A stretch of DNA of 64,000 nucleotides from Companilactobacillus versmoldensis DSM 14857 = KCTC 3814. Its GTDB lineage: Bacteria; Bacillota; Bacilli; Lactobacillales; Lactobacillaceae. The DNA lies in NCBI RefSeq assembly GCF_001434295.1, contig NZ_AZFA01000010.1, positions 1 through 64,000 on the forward strand, given 5' to 3'. How positions within the stretch are numbered: position 1 is the first letter of the stretch; every line of letters starts with the position of its first letter. Both the position numbers and the translations under genes were made by a program. Under the pieces are notes generated by a model, which saw nothing but the letters and a program-made list of their open reading frames with translations, made no database searches and was not told where the DNA came from. Shown piece after piece: positions 26,108 through 34,917 of the stretch.

Positions 26108-26497
26108 ATGCCAATGATGAAAATCGACATGTACAAAGGACGCAATAAAGAACAGATCAAGCAGATCTTAGATATCGCTTATCAAGTTTCGACCAAAGAA
26201 TTCCACTTACTGCCCCATGACCGCTATCAAATCGTCACGCAACATGATCCCGAAGAAATGGTCATCGACGACGTAGGACTTGGATTCAATCGCAGCCAAG
26301 ACTTCTTGATGTTCAGCTTAACTTCCAGCCCACGGACACGTGAAGAAAAAGAGAATTTCTACAAGAATTTAGTGGCCGAGCTACACGACCAGACTGGCAT
26401 ATCGCCTGAAGACGTCATGATCAATATTACCCCAAACACCAAGGAAGATTGGAGTTTCGGTAATGGCGAAGCACAATTTTTGAATGGTAAGCTTTAA
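26108..26497 (+). CDS. tautomerase superfamily protein
   Basis: 129 residues, similar to the longer 4-oxalocrotonate tautomerase-like proteins (YusQ type). Mature Pro1 follows the initiator Met (MPMMKIDMYKGRNKEQI), the catalytic base in this superfamily. The beta-alpha-beta unit is repeated, with SSPRTREEKENFYKNL forming the second helix. It likely tautomerises or dehalogenates small unsaturated acids; the substrate is unknown. Cotranscribed with the nitroreductase. Its stop abuts the convergent LysR stop by 1 nt. Confidence 0.82.
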   Translation: MPMMKIDMYKGRNKEQIKQILDIAYQVSTKEFHLLPHDRYQIVTQHDPEEMVIDDVGLGFNRSQDFLMFSLTSSPRTREEKENFYKNLVAELHDQTGISPEDVMINITPNTKEDWSFGNGEAQFLNGKL

Positions 26498-27364
26498 TCA
26501 ACGTTCAAAAACATCTTTAACAATATTTTCATACGTTGCAGCAAAATAACTATTTTTCAAAAAGACTAGGTTAATAGGATGTAAGATTTGAAATCCTTGA
26601 AGATCTAGTCTTTTTAGTTTGCCTTGCCTTAACTTCTCTTCCACTAAGGAACGATAAATAAAACTGATGCCACGGTTTTCTTCCAGCAACTGCACGATAA
26701 CAGTTGGACTGGCGATCTCAACGATATGCTCAAAGTCATTGATCCGATAATTCTGGGTACCGAGCCAATGTTCAAAGATCTCCCGACTACCAGAACCTGG
26801 TTCACGAACAAAGATATTCTCTTGGAACAATTGATCGATAGTTGGATGCTCGAACTCCACTTGGTTATTGGCAACACAAATGAAGTCTTCATTTTGAAGG
26901 AAGATCGAGTCGAATTCCTTTTTATCAAAATTACCCTCGACTAAGCCAAAATCGATCTTACCTTGACGGAGCTTTTTTAAAATCTGGTCAGTATTGTTGA
27001 TCTCTGAAGTAACGATCTTGGACCTGCCTGACAATTGATGAATGAATCTCGGCAATAAAGTCGAACTCAATGACAAGGTGCAGCCCATTTTCAGGTGACT
27101 TTGTTCATCGTCTTGCTGCAGATTATCGAGAAATTTTTGACTTTCGATATCTAATTGATTGACGAATTTAGCCAATTTTTGACCGCTGGCAGTCAGCCTG
27201 ATTTTACGTTTCGACTTATCGACCAAGACTAAATCCAGTTCGCTCTCTAAGGAATTTATTTGTTGTGAAACAGCAGGTTGCGTGATGAATAAACGATTAG
27301 CCGTTTCCGTATACGACCCAGTTTGCGAAAGCATCGCTAGAGTTAAAAAGCGTTTATCGAGCAT
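26498..27364 (-). CDS. LysR family regulator next to yeiH-like gene
   Basis: 288 residues. The N-terminal winged helix (TETANRLFITQPAVSQQINSLE near 15-40) is followed by a two-lobed effector domain. Position and orientation, divergent from a YeiH-type exporter, mirror the common LysR-yeiH arrangement (CysB/YeiE-like regulators). It probably controls the exporter and itself from the shared 103-bp interval, which holds two dyads. The effector is unknown. Confidence 0.88.
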   Translation of the reverse strand: MLDKRFLTLAMLSQTGSYTETANRLFITQPAVSQQINSLESELDLVLVDKSKRKIRLTASGQKLAKFVNQLDIESQKFLDNLQQDDEQSHLKMGCTLSLSSTLLPRFIHQLSGRSKIVTSEINNTDQILKKLRQGKIDFGLVEGNFDKKEFDSIFLQNEDFICVANNQVEFEHPTIDQLFQENIFVREPGSGSREIFEHWLGTQNYRINDFEHIVEIASPTVIVQLLEENRGISFIYRSLVEEKLRQGKLKRLDLQGFQILHPINLVFLKNSYFAATYENIVKDVFER

Positions 27365-27378
27365 AGTTTCCTCCTTAT

Positions 27379-27438
27379 ATAAGTTTTGCTTATGTTAAAA
27401 TAACAAATTCTAATTTTTACTTATGGTAATTTTATAAT
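27379..27438. promoter_or_regulatory. LysR-type dyads and yeiH promoter
   Basis: ATAAG-N5-CTTAT (27379-27393, a T-N11-A box) and TTAC-N5-GTAA (27417-27429) lie upstream of a -10 TATAAT at 27433-27438. No good -35 is seen, which suggests activator dependence. Confidence 0.5.
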
Positions 27439-27467
27439 ACTATTTTAATTACGCAAGGAGGGACAAT

Positions 27468-28490
27468 ATGTATTTAAAATTATTTGAACGGGGATTTTAC
27501 TATGCGCTAGCGATGACCCTAGTCTGTTCGCTACTAGGGACAGTTTTAGGAGGTCTGCCCTACCTCTCGATCATTGGCGCACTGGTGATATCATTGATAC
27601 TGGGCATGCTGTTTCAATTTTACCGCCCAGCTATCGATAAAGCGGAAGTTGGCATTGGCTTTATCTCCAATAAATTTTTACGTTTAGGAATCATCTTGCT
27701 TGGTTTCAAGTTGAACTTGATCGACCTAGCAAATGCTGGTGTCAAAACGATCCTAGTAGCAGTGGTCGTGGTGACTGGCGTGATCATTTTAACTTATAAC
27801 TTGGCCCGCAAATTCGGCGTCAGTAAGCAACTGGCAATTTTGACCGCTAGTGGTACGGGAATATGTGGTGCCGCCGCCGTCATGGGTATCTCGCCACAGA
27901 TCAAGGTCGACAAGAAGGACGAGAAGGCTAAGCACAACGACGAAGTTTTGGCCGTGGCCATCGTGGCTATTTTAGGGACCGTCTTTACCTTAATCGAGAT
28001 TGGTCTGAAGCCTTTATTGCACATGTCACCTTCTCAATTCGGTATCATGGCTGGAGGCTCATTGCACGAGATCGCCCATGCAATCGCAACTGGTGGGGCT
28101 GGTGGTCCAGTCAGCCTTGATACAGCTATCATCACTAAGCTATCGCGGGTCTTGTTGTTAGCCCCAGCAGCTTTGATCATTGGTATCTGGTATCAACATT
28201 CCGAAAAGAAAAATAACAATGGTGCCAAGCAAAAGCTACCTATCCCTTGGTTCATGGCTGGATTCATCTTGGCCAGCATCATTGGGACTTTCGTTCCGAT
28301 GTCACAAGGAGTGCCCGACTTATTAGTTAAGCTGGCTTACTTAGTACTCGGTATGGCAATGGCCGCCCTAGGTATGACTGTGAATTTCAAGGCTTTCTTG
28401 AGTTCCGGTAAAAATGCTGTTGTCGCAGCCTTTTCAGCCTCGGTGATCTTATTAGTCTTCATGATCATCGTCAGCAAAATTTTCTTTTAA
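27468..28490 (+). CDS. YeiH/UPF0324 family membrane protein (putative sulfate exporter)
   Basis: 340 residues with about 9-10 membrane helices. Family hallmarks are GIGFISNKFLRLGIILLGFKL near 65, LTASGTGICGAAAVMGISP near 125 and GSLHEIAHAIATGGAGG near 200. Family members are annotated as putative sulfate/taurine-related exporters, but experimental support is thin. The divergent LysR gene is the likely regulator. The RBS AAGGAGGG precedes ATG 27468. A weak terminator follows. Confidence 0.9.
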   Translation: MYLKLFERGFYYALAMTLVCSLLGTVLGGLPYLSIIGALVISLILGMLFQFYRPAIDKAEVGIGFISNKFLRLGIILLGFKLNLIDLANAGVKTILVAVVVVTGVIILTYNLARKFGVSKQLAILTASGTGICGAAAVMGISPQIKVDKKDEKAKHNDEVLAVAIVAILGTVFTLIEIGLKPLLHMSPSQFGIMAGGSLHEIAHAIATGGAGGPVSLDTAIITKLSRVLLLAPAALIIGIWYQHSEKKNNNGAKQKLPIPWFMAGFILASIIGTFVPMSQGVPDLLVKLAYLVLGMAMAALGMTVNFKAFLSSGKNAVVAAFSASVILLVFMIIVSKIFF

Positions 28491-28499
28491 TTATTTACT

Positions 28500-28531
28500 C
28501 AATGACGTCAAAGTAGCGTCATTGGGGACTT
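28500..28531 (+). terminator. terminator after the yeiH-like gene
   Basis: AATGACG / CGTCATT hairpin followed by GGGGAC and T7. Confidence 0.7.
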
Positions 28532-28617
28532 TTTTTGAGTAAAAACGTAATTAGACTGGTTTCAAGCCTGTGCTGTGATACGATAATGTAAAAGATTTTA
28601 GGAGGAGACTACTGCCG

Positions 28618-29454
28618 TTGAAGTCATTCAATATTTTTAAAATCGTTCAAAAAATGTTTTCTAAGATCGACTGGGAAGCTTTAGCTGAACACGTCACGAC
28701 CGTTGTTTTGCAACTAATTTTCTTAACAATCGTCTTGTTATTGATCAATTGGATCGGCAAGAAAGTCATTCGACATATCTTCAATAACAACTGGCGCCCG
28801 ACAGCTAAGATCCCGCCAAAGAAACTGAACACCATTTATACCTTAGTTTTGAACGTCTTTAAATATGTTCTGTTCTTCTTTTGGATCTATGCCGTCTTGT
28901 CGGCTCTAGGCATCCCTGTTGGCACCTTGATAGCCGGGGCTGGGATCTTCAGTTTGGCGATAGGTCTTGGAGCCCAAGGTTTCGTCTCTGATATGGTCAA
29001 TGGTTTCTTCATTTTGATCGAGCAACAGATCAGCGTCGGCGATATGATCAAGACCAACAATATCGAAGGCCAGGTCACTTATGTCGGGATTAGAACGACT
29101 CAAGTCAGAAGTATCGACGGAACACTCAACTTCATCCCCAATCGAAATATCACTAGCGTCAGCAACAAATCCCGCAACGATATGCAGGCAATGATGGAGA
29201 TCCCAATTTATACCAGCGGTCCGATCGACAAGATCACCGACATCGTGACCGATATCAATCAAGGGCTGGACATTCAAGCCCTGCAGATCACTAAACGCCC
29301 TTACATCGTTGGCTTTTCCAACCAAAACGATGGCACCTTAGTTTTACAAGTGGCAGCCTACACTAAGCCAGGCGCCCAATTTCAAGTTAGAAATGACTTA
29401 TTAAAACAATATTTAACGGCTCTCAAAGCAGCCAAAATAGACTTACCTAAGTAG
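28618..29454 (+). CDS. small-conductance mechanosensitive channel (MscS family)
   Basis: 278 residues. Two or three membrane helices precede the pore helix and the beta domain. The pore-lining helix reads AGAGIFSLAIGLGAQGFVSDMVNG near 105-128, followed by FILIEQQISVGDMI and TYVGIRTTQVRSIDGTLNFI, classic MscS. It releases osmolytes on hypo-osmotic shock. The start is TTG 28618; GGAGGAG lies 11 nt upstream, rather long spacing. A hairpin follows directly. Monocistronic. Confidence 0.92.
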   Translation: MKSFNIFKIVQKMFSKIDWEALAEHVTTVVLQLIFLTIVLLLINWIGKKVIRHIFNNNWRPTAKIPPKKLNTIYTLVLNVFKYVLFFFWIYAVLSALGIPVGTLIAGAGIFSLAIGLGAQGFVSDMVNGFFILIEQQISVGDMIKTNNIEGQVTYVGIRTTQVRSIDGTLNFIPNRNITSVSNKSRNDMQAMMEIPIYTSGPIDKITDIVTDINQGLDIQALQITKRPYIVGFSNQNDGTLVLQVAAYTKPGAQFQVRNDLLKQYLTALKAAKIDLPK

Positions 29455-29493
29455 AAAGATGGCAAATTCGATAAAAAGAATTAGCCATCTTTT
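29455..29493 (+). terminator. terminator of the MscS gene
   Basis: AAGATGGC-AATTC / GAATT-GCCATCTTTT hairpin with one mismatch, T-run follows. Confidence 0.8.
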
Positions 29494-29538
29494 GCTTTTT
29501 AAAATAAATATTTGTATTATGATGAGTTTAGTAACTCA
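29492..29538 (+). promoter_or_regulatory. nitroreductase-marR promoter with palindromic operator
   Basis: TTGCTT (29492-29497), 17 bp, TATTAT (29515-29520). The dyad TGAGTT-tagt-AACTCA at 29523-29538 covers the transcription start. It is the natural target for the MarR protein encoded by the second gene. Confidence 0.55.
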
Positions 29539-29557
29539 CAACAAGGAGGAAGCAACT

Positions 29558-30205
29558 ATGGAATTTGAAAAAGTTGTTAAATCAAGACACTCTGTCAGAA
29601 ATTTTACCGACCAAGCCGTGAGCAAACAAACTATTTGTGAGATAATCGAAATCGCACAACAATCGCCTTCTTGGTTCAATTCGCAACCTTGGAAAGTTTA
29701 TGTAGCGATGGACAAATTACTCGAAAACATCAAAACTGAATGCTCGAAGAACAATCGGGCCAAAAAACCTGCTGAGCCTGATTTTCCCGTGATGGATCGC
29801 AATGAATGGAATGTCCGGACGAAGGCAAATATGGAGAAGTGGCGTCACGATATCGTTCATCATCTGTCTGACTTTGACGATACGCAAAATGAGGCGGGGC
29901 TATCATTGTACAATGCGCCGGTCATTTTATATTTGACTATCCCAAAAAATTCTTCGCTCTGGTCGGTCTTTGATGCTGGCTCGTTTGGCCAGACTATCAT
30001 GTTGACGGCTAAGGACATGGGTCTAGACACGTTGCCGAATTACAATAGCGTTCGTTTTCCTAAAATCGTTCGTCATCAATTGGGCATTCCTGACAGTGAG
30101 ACTTTAGTCGTGGGAATCTCGTTGGGATACGCCAAGGATGCCACGCCTAACACGCACTCGACAGGACGTGCGACTTTGGACGACGTCTTAAAATTCAACA
30201 ATTAG
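29558..30205 (+). CDS. nitroreductase family protein
   Basis: 215 residues, FMN-dependent nitroreductase (NfsA/NfnB-like fold). VKSRHSVRNFTDQAVS at the N-terminus binds the FMN phosphate. QQSPSWFNSQPWKVYVA near 40 and the SFGQTIMLTAKDMGLDTLPNY helix near 145 are family blocks. It reduces nitroaromatics or quinones with NAD(P)H. The start is ATG 29558 (AAGGAGG upstream). A MarR gene follows 10 nt later, so expression is probably induced by an aromatic or oxidant ligand. Confidence 0.92.
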   Translation: MEFEKVVKSRHSVRNFTDQAVSKQTICEIIEIAQQSPSWFNSQPWKVYVAMDKLLENIKTECSKNNRAKKPAEPDFPVMDRNEWNVRTKANMEKWRHDIVHHLSDFDDTQNEAGLSLYNAPVILYLTIPKNSSLWSVFDAGSFGQTIMLTAKDMGLDTLPNYNSVRFPKIVRHQLGIPDSETLVVGISLGYAKDATPNTHSTGRATLDDVLKFNN

Positions 30206-30215
30206 GAGGAATATA

Positions 30216-30665
30216 TTGAAATATCAATTTCCGAAAAAAATAACTGACCAATTGGCCATCGTGGCAGAAATGCAAACTACCTACTTAGCAGCTCGCCTGC
30301 AAAAAATCGATCTAGATTTGCCAATGTCGAAACTGCTTCGCCAGATTGCTGACAACCCTAATATTTCTGAGGGAGAAATCGCTGAAGCAATCAATTTTCA
30401 ACCTGTGTCAATTTCGCATATGGTCGATCAACTCGAAAAGCGGTCTTTAGTGGTCAAGGTGACGAATTTAGTCGACCAACCTGATGTCCAAGTCAGCTTG
30501 ACTGCTGATGGCGATATCGTGATGAAAAAGGTAACCGAAATATCGAGCGACTTGACCCGCTTGATCAGTCCTTGCGTTGAAGGCGAGGGAATCGTCGACA
30601 TTTATACTTATTTCAAATTACTTAAAGAACAACTTCAAGTCCTAGACATTGTCGAAGACGAATAA
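30216..30665 (+). CDS. MarR family transcriptional regulator
   Basis: 149 residues with a winged-helix core: MSKLLRQIADNPNISEGEIA, FQPVSISHMVDQLEKRSLV (recognition helix and wing) and the usual D-R-x wing reduced to DQPDVQVSLTADG. TTG start 30216 with AGGAGG. Cotranscribed with the nitroreductase, and likely autoregulates the pair through the dyad at 29523-29538. Confidence 0.9.
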   Translation: MKYQFPKKITDQLAIVAEMQTTYLAARLQKIDLDLPMSKLLRQIADNPNISEGEIAEAINFQPVSISHMVDQLEKRSLVVKVTNLVDQPDVQVSLTADGDIVMKKVTEISSDLTRLISPCVEGEGIVDIYTYFKLLKEQLQVLDIVEDE

Positions 30666-30667
30666 AA

Positions 30668-30706
30668 AATAGCACTGAACTCGGATGAGTTCAGTGCTAT
30701 TTTGAT
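30668..30706. terminator. bidirectional terminator between marR and DUF2798 genes
   Basis: AATAGCACTGAACTC / GAGTTCAGTGCTATT, a perfect 15-bp stem with GGAT loop and T-run. Confidence 0.9.
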
Positions 30707-30713
30707 ATCTCTC

Positions 30714-31220
30714 TTAAACTTCTTCTTCGATTGTTTCGGCTTCAGCTTTCTTGCTGGCAGCTTTTTGCATTCTTCCCAATACTTCACGAGCAATTGGTCC
30801 AACAATCAATAGCTGCAATGGCAAAGCAACAATCAAGTTGAAAATCCAAGTATGACCATAAGTAGCTAAGACATGTCCATTAGTCAATTCACCTTCAACG
30901 GCGATACCGAAAAATGACATCAAGGTAACCATACCTAAAACCATCAATACTGAAATAGTGATACCGATCAAAACGGTCTTTTTCTTCATATATTCATTGA
31001 TGATATATTTGAAAGCCAATCCTTTTGCAATTGGTCCAACGATCAATAGATCCAAAATAATGGCAACAAATAGACCTAGTGGATAACCTTTTAGAATTGC
31101 TAGCGGTAAATCAGCACTGATCCCCTGTGCCATAGCAACATTATATCCAGTCATTACCAGCACCATCAATCCAGCCATGATGGCAGTAAAAACAATCTCT
31201 TCTTTTAAATTACGTGGCAT
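30714..31220 (-). CDS. DUF2798 family membrane protein
   Basis: 168 residues with four membrane helices arranged as two similar halves. EEIVFTAIMAGLMVLVMTGYN...YPLGLFVAIILDLLIVGPIAKGL is echoed by VLMVLGMVTLMSFFGI...LPLQLLIVGPIAREVL. The repeated LxxLLIVGPIA(K/R) motif is characteristic of DUF2798. The role is unknown. The C-terminal tail is Glu/Ala-rich and cytoplasmic. Monocistronic. Confidence 0.85.
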   Translation of the reverse strand: MPRNLKEEIVFTAIMAGLMVLVMTGYNVAMAQGISADLPLAILKGYPLGLFVAIILDLLIVGPIAKGLAFKYIINEYMKKKTVLIGITISVLMVLGMVTLMSFFGIAVEGELTNGHVLATYGHTWIFNLIVALPLQLLIVGPIAREVLGRMQKAASKKAEAETIEEEV

Positions 31221-31360
31221 ATTTCGCCCTCCTATGTTTAGTGACAGAGTTTAAATATAGCACGTTAAAAATTTCTTCATAAGTTACATTTTGATTACAA
31301 TTTTATAATAGCGCTTGCATTGAAAAACCGGGCGTGACTTTAAGTTCAATAACCTAAAAA

Positions 31361-31394
31361 AATGATGCCATTAATTTTGGCATCACTTTTTTTC
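31361..31394 (-). terminator. terminator of the esterase gene
   Basis: AAGTGATGCCAAAA / TTAATGGCATCATTTTTT on the minus strand, right after the stop at 31397. Confidence 0.8.
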
Positions 31395-31396
31395 TC

Positions 31397-32299
31397 TTAA
31401 AATATTTTCTTAGCATAATGTTCAAACTGTTTACCACTTGACTGTGGCGAATGACTACCACTTTTTTGCTTATAGTATTGGAGATTATCATGATTGAATT
31501 CAGGTAATTTCCACATTGCTTCTATTTGGGGAGTCATCGAAATACTGGTGCTGTCATTTACACCAACAGCTGCCATTATTTTAAATGGCAAATTGGGTTC
31601 CACTTGTTCAGCCAATTTATCAGCCGTTCTTTTAGTAGCAACGATCCCGCCATCTTCAGTGATCGTCCAGCTATCCCCTGCCATTGGCAAGAAACTACTG
31701 AAGTAATTTAAATCATTTTCGAAAACGTACCATGTGGTGATAGCACCCATGGAAAATCCTCCAAAAGCTCGATGTGCACGTGATTGCTTAAAGCCATTGC
31801 TATCAGCGGTTTTGGCAAAGGTATGATACTTTTGTTCAACTGCAGGCATCAGATCTTCAGTTAATTCTTTTTCAGCAAAAGCTTTGTTTAAAGGTCTATC
31901 TGGATAATAATCAGAACTGACGAATTTTCTGCTTGGATAGTAGGTTGGAAAAACGACGATGGTGTTTTTCAAATCGGCATTACGATCCAAGCCATCCAGA
32001 ATTTGTTGGAAATTGCCATCTTGGTAAAAATCGTCAACTGCTTCAGACGAGCCATGCATTAAATATACGATGTCATGTTCCTTTTTGTCATCGTAATTTT
32101 TTGGTAGATATACCAAAGCTTTCTTTGAGTATTCTTTATGCTGATAACTCGTTTGATAGCTGATGGTCTCAGTCGTTCCTTGATCATCTTTTTCTGATTG
32201 CGAATCACGGTCCTTATCAGACTCGTTACTTCTAAAAATCAAAGCTGACATCAAAATCACTCCTAACAATATGACGAAAATATATTCATGTTTGAGCAT
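31397..32299 (-). CDS. membrane-anchored esterase of the EsteraseD/feruloyl-esterase type
   Basis: 300 residues. An N-terminal membrane anchor (about 4-22) is followed by a polar Asp/Glu/Ser linker, then an alpha/beta-hydrolase domain. It has LMHGSSEAVDDFYQ near 80, the nucleophile elbow GGFSMGAITTW near 180 and a C-terminal His in SGSHSPQSSG near 285. It likely hydrolyses ester bonds outside the membrane; the substrate is unknown. It lies 1 nt downstream of the MFS exporter gene and is probably cotranscribed. Confidence 0.82.
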   Translation of the reverse strand: MLKHEYIFVILLGVILMSALIFRSNESDKDRDSQSEKDDQGTTETISYQTSYQHKEYSKKALVYLPKNYDDKKEHDIVYLMHGSSEAVDDFYQDGNFQQILDGLDRNADLKNTIVVFPTYYPSRKFVSSDYYPDRPLNKAFAEKELTEDLMPAVEQKYHTFAKTADSNGFKQSRAHRAFGGFSMGAITTWYVFENDLNYFSSFLPMAGDSWTITEDGGIVATKRTADKLAEQVEPNLPFKIMAAVGVNDSTSISMTPQIEAMWKLPEFNHDNLQYYKQKSGSHSPQSSGKQFEHYAKKIF

Positions 32300-32300
32300 A

Positions 32301-33602
32301 TCAATTTTTGCTGACTTTGAGGATCCCTAATGAACAGAGCAAGGAAATCCCAACTATCACAGTTATCCAGATCATCGCATGATCAAATGAAAGATCTGGA
32401 GCTTGATACTGACTTACCAAGGCTACCACTACTGACAAGCCGACTGATCCACCAATTTGATGGACAGTGTTGACGATACCTGAAGCTGATCCAGTCATTT
32501 CTGGTGTCGTATTGGCAACACCAGACACAGTTATTGGACTAAGAGAAAATGCCTGTCCAATACCGACTAAGACCATTGGAATAGCAATCCCGACCCAATA
32601 ACCAGCCTTGATACCAATTATTGCGGTCGCTGCAACACCAACGAAAGTAATGATCATTCCAGTGACCAATAATCTCGAATTACGTACCTTAGCCGACATT
32701 CTTGTTTCAACCGCTGCAAATACGAATTGCGGAATAGTTTCCGGCAAGAAACCAATCGCTGACATCAAAGGACTGAAGCCATAGACACGCTGCATCGCTA
32801 AAGGAGTCAAGAAGAAGTAGGTGATTGCAAATCCTAAATAGGTAAATCTTGCCGCATAGGCAAAACTACGTTCACTATTCCTGAACAATGATAATGGCAT
32901 GATTGGCTCCGCAGTTCTTTTTTCTTGAAAGACGAAGAACGCCAAACTAATTATCGCCACGATCAAAGATAAAAGTCGATAATCACTCCCATCAATACTG
33001 TATACCAAAGCTGAAACTCCGACGACTGAAAAAATAGTTCCTAGAATATCGATTTTTTCAGCATAGGTTTTTCCTGATTTGAGGTACTTCAGAGATAGTA
33101 ATAGCATCGCGATACCAATTGGGAAATTTAGGAAGAATCCAACTCGCCAAGACCAATAACTGGCAATTATCCCTCCGATAACTAAACCGAAACTGGAGCC
33201 AAGACCAGCTGTAGCTCCGTAATATCCGATAGCTTTAGTCCGCATCGTTCCGGAATAATTATCCATCAACAATGCTAACGTGCTAGGAGCCAAAATCGAT
33301 GAACCGATTCCCTGAACGGCCCGCATTGAGATGATCATCGTAGCATTCGTTGCTAATCCAACGAACAAAGAACTGATACTGAAGATCAATAAACCTATTA
33401 AGTATACTTTTTTCCTACCGAAAACATCCCCTGCTTTACCTGAGAATAACAGTAAACCACCGAACGTTAAGGCATAAGCATTTGTTATCCAAGACAATGC
33501 TTGGTTGTTAAGAGATAAATCATTAGCAATTTTTGCCGTACTAGTAAAAATAATCGAATTATCCAAAATAATCATAAAATACGTTAAAAGGATGATCGGC
33601 AA
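32301..33602 (-). CDS. MFS multidrug transporter, DHA2 (EmrB/QacA) family
   Basis: 433 residues, 13-14 membrane helices. DNSIIFTSTAKIANDLSLN in helix 1 and GKAGDVFGRKKVYLIG between helices 2 and 3 are DHA2/MFS signatures, as is SILAPSTLALL in helix 4. It is a proton-driven drug exporter by family. The start is uncertain. TTG 33602 has only a weak upstream GGGA. A strong AAGGAG lies 5 nt before an ATC at 33629 in the same frame, which would add nine residues (KKEKFGIA). Either ATC is used or an ATG has mutated. Operon with the esterase. Confidence 0.88.
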   Translation of the reverse strand: MPIILLTYFMIILDNSIIFTSTAKIANDLSLNNQALSWITNAYALTFGGLLLFSGKAGDVFGRKKVYLIGLLIFSISSLFVGLATNATMIISMRAVQGIGSSILAPSTLALLMDNYSGTMRTKAIGYYGATAGLGSSFGLVIGGIIASYWSWRVGFFLNFPIGIAMLLLSLKYLKSGKTYAEKIDILGTIFSVVGVSALVYSIDGSDYRLLSLIVAIISLAFFVFQEKRTAEPIMPLSLFRNSERSFAYAARFTYLGFAITYFFLTPLAMQRVYGFSPLMSAIGFLPETIPQFVFAAVETRMSAKVRNSRLLVTGMIITFVGVAATAIIGIKAGYWVGIAIPMVLVGIGQAFSLSPITVSGVANTTPEMTGSASGIVNTVHQIGGSVGLSVVVALVSQYQAPDLSFDHAMIWITVIVGISLLCSLGILKVSKN

Positions 33603-33674
33603 TGCTATCCCAAATTTTTCTTTTTTGATTGTTACTCCTTCTTTCTAAGTCAAATTTTGAATTTTTGCAAAAAA

Positions 33675-33705
33675 AATAAAAACTTCAACTTTCGTCAAAG
33701 TTTTT
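33675..33705 (-). terminator. weak terminator of the alcohol dehydrogenase gene
   Basis: An AAAACTT / AAGTTTT hairpin with imperfect centre and T-rich flank on the minus strand. Confidence 0.55.
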
Positions 33706-33727
33706 AAGCTGCTATCAAAAATTTTAA

Positions 33728-34771
33728 TTATTTATCACTGACAATAATCAATGATTTAATTGCAGTACGTTTATCCATAGCTTCATAAGCATCTTGAATT
33801 TGATCAAGAGTAAATCTCTTAGTGAAGATTTTGCCAGGATTGATTTTGCCCTTCAATACAGCATCTAAAAGAACATTTTTGTCATCTGTCGTAACGGATG
33901 CAACTCCTCCACGAAGTCCGATGTTCTTCCAGAACAAATTGTTAGTATTCATTTCGGCTTTTTGAGGAACACCGACACGTCCAACGATTGCGCCTGGGCG
34001 CCCAACTTTAACAGCTGTATCAACAGATTGTTCAGTTCCAACACATTCAAGAACTGCATCAGCGCCGTTGCCATCAGTCAATCCCATGACTTTTTCGACA
34101 GCCTCGTCGCCACGCTCAGCGATAATATCTGTTGCGCCAAATTCTTTGGCTAATTTTTGTCTATCTTCATGACGACTCATTGCAATGATACGTTTGGCAC
34201 CACGCAACTTAGCTGAGATCACACCTGAAAGTCCAACACCACCATCACCTAAAACAACGACAGTATCGCCTTCTTTTACTTCAGCACTAGCAGCTGCGTG
34301 ATAGCCTGTTGCCATAACATCAGCCAATGCTAAGAAACTATTGAGCATCTCATCCGAATAATCTTCAGGTTGACCAGGTATTTTTACTAAAGCCCAGTTA
34401 GCATTGATGAATCTCAAGTATTCGCCTTGGTAACCACCGTTGCCGCCGGCTTCTTTATTCATACAATCTCCGTCAAATCCTGCTAAACAAGCGGCACAGT
34501 GACCACAGCCGTGTGTGAATGGAGCAATTACGAAGTCTCCAACTTTTACATCTTTGACTTCTGATCCAACTTCTTGAACAATCCCGATTGCTTCATGTCC
34601 AACAGTTGAACCCTTCTCACGTTTTGAAATACCACGGTACCACCAAAGATCTGATCCACAAACGCAAGCACGAACGATCTTTATGATCGCATCGGTTGGC
34701 TTTTGAATTTTTGGCATGTCATAGTCTCTGACTTCCATTTTTCCTGGTTCGATAAATGTTGCTGCTCTCAT
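33728..34771 (-). CDS. zinc-dependent alcohol dehydrogenase
   Basis: 347 residues, zinc MDR family. The catalytic zinc ligands are in CVCGSDLWWYRG (Cys ~38) and VGHEAIGIV (His-Glu ~60), and the structural zinc cysteines in CGHCAACLAGFDGDC near 95-110. The Rossmann motif is VVLGDGGVGLSGVISAK near 175. It oxidises alcohols or reduces aldehydes with NAD(P)H; the exact substrate is unknown. It is preceded by copy A of the LysR-type promoter motif shared with three other redox genes. Confidence 0.92.
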   Translation of the reverse strand: MRAATFIEPGKMEVRDYDMPKIQKPTDAIIKIVRACVCGSDLWWYRGISKREKGSTVGHEAIGIVQEVGSEVKDVKVGDFVIAPFTHGCGHCAACLAGFDGDCMNKEAGGNGGYQGEYLRFINANWALVKIPGQPEDYSDEMLNSFLALADVMATGYHAAASAEVKEGDTVVVLGDGGVGLSGVISAKLRGAKRIIAMSRHEDRQKLAKEFGATDIIAERGDEAVEKVMGLTDGNGADAVLECVGTEQSVDTAVKVGRPGAIVGRVGVPQKAEMNTNNLFWKNIGLRGGVASVTTDDKNVLLDAVLKGKINPGKIFTKRFTLDQIQDAYEAMDKRTAIKSLIIVSDK

Positions 34772-34832
34772 TTATAATATCTCCTTCAAAATAATTTTTT
34801 ATTAATACTGATTTTCCTTCATTGGCAAACAA

Positions 34833-34900
34833 AGTGTAGTTCGATAACCACGTTTTGAAAATTACCTCTTAAACATACTGCTATACATAAATCGTATACT
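34833..34900 (-). promoter_or_regulatory. shared redox promoter, copy A (alcohol dehydrogenase)
   Basis: On the minus strand: dyad TATAC-N7-GTATA (34882-34898), exactly 16 nt, GTAATTTT (34858-34865), then -10 TACACT (34833-34838). It matches copies B, C and D base for base in layout. Confidence 0.75.
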
Positions 34901-34917
34901 GGTGAATAGAGTGATAG

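Noticed and set aside
31306-31319. CcpA cre-like sequence TAATAGCGCTTGCA
   Set aside because: It has two mismatches to the consensus and is 86 bp from the nearest start codon with no promoter around it; chance is likely.
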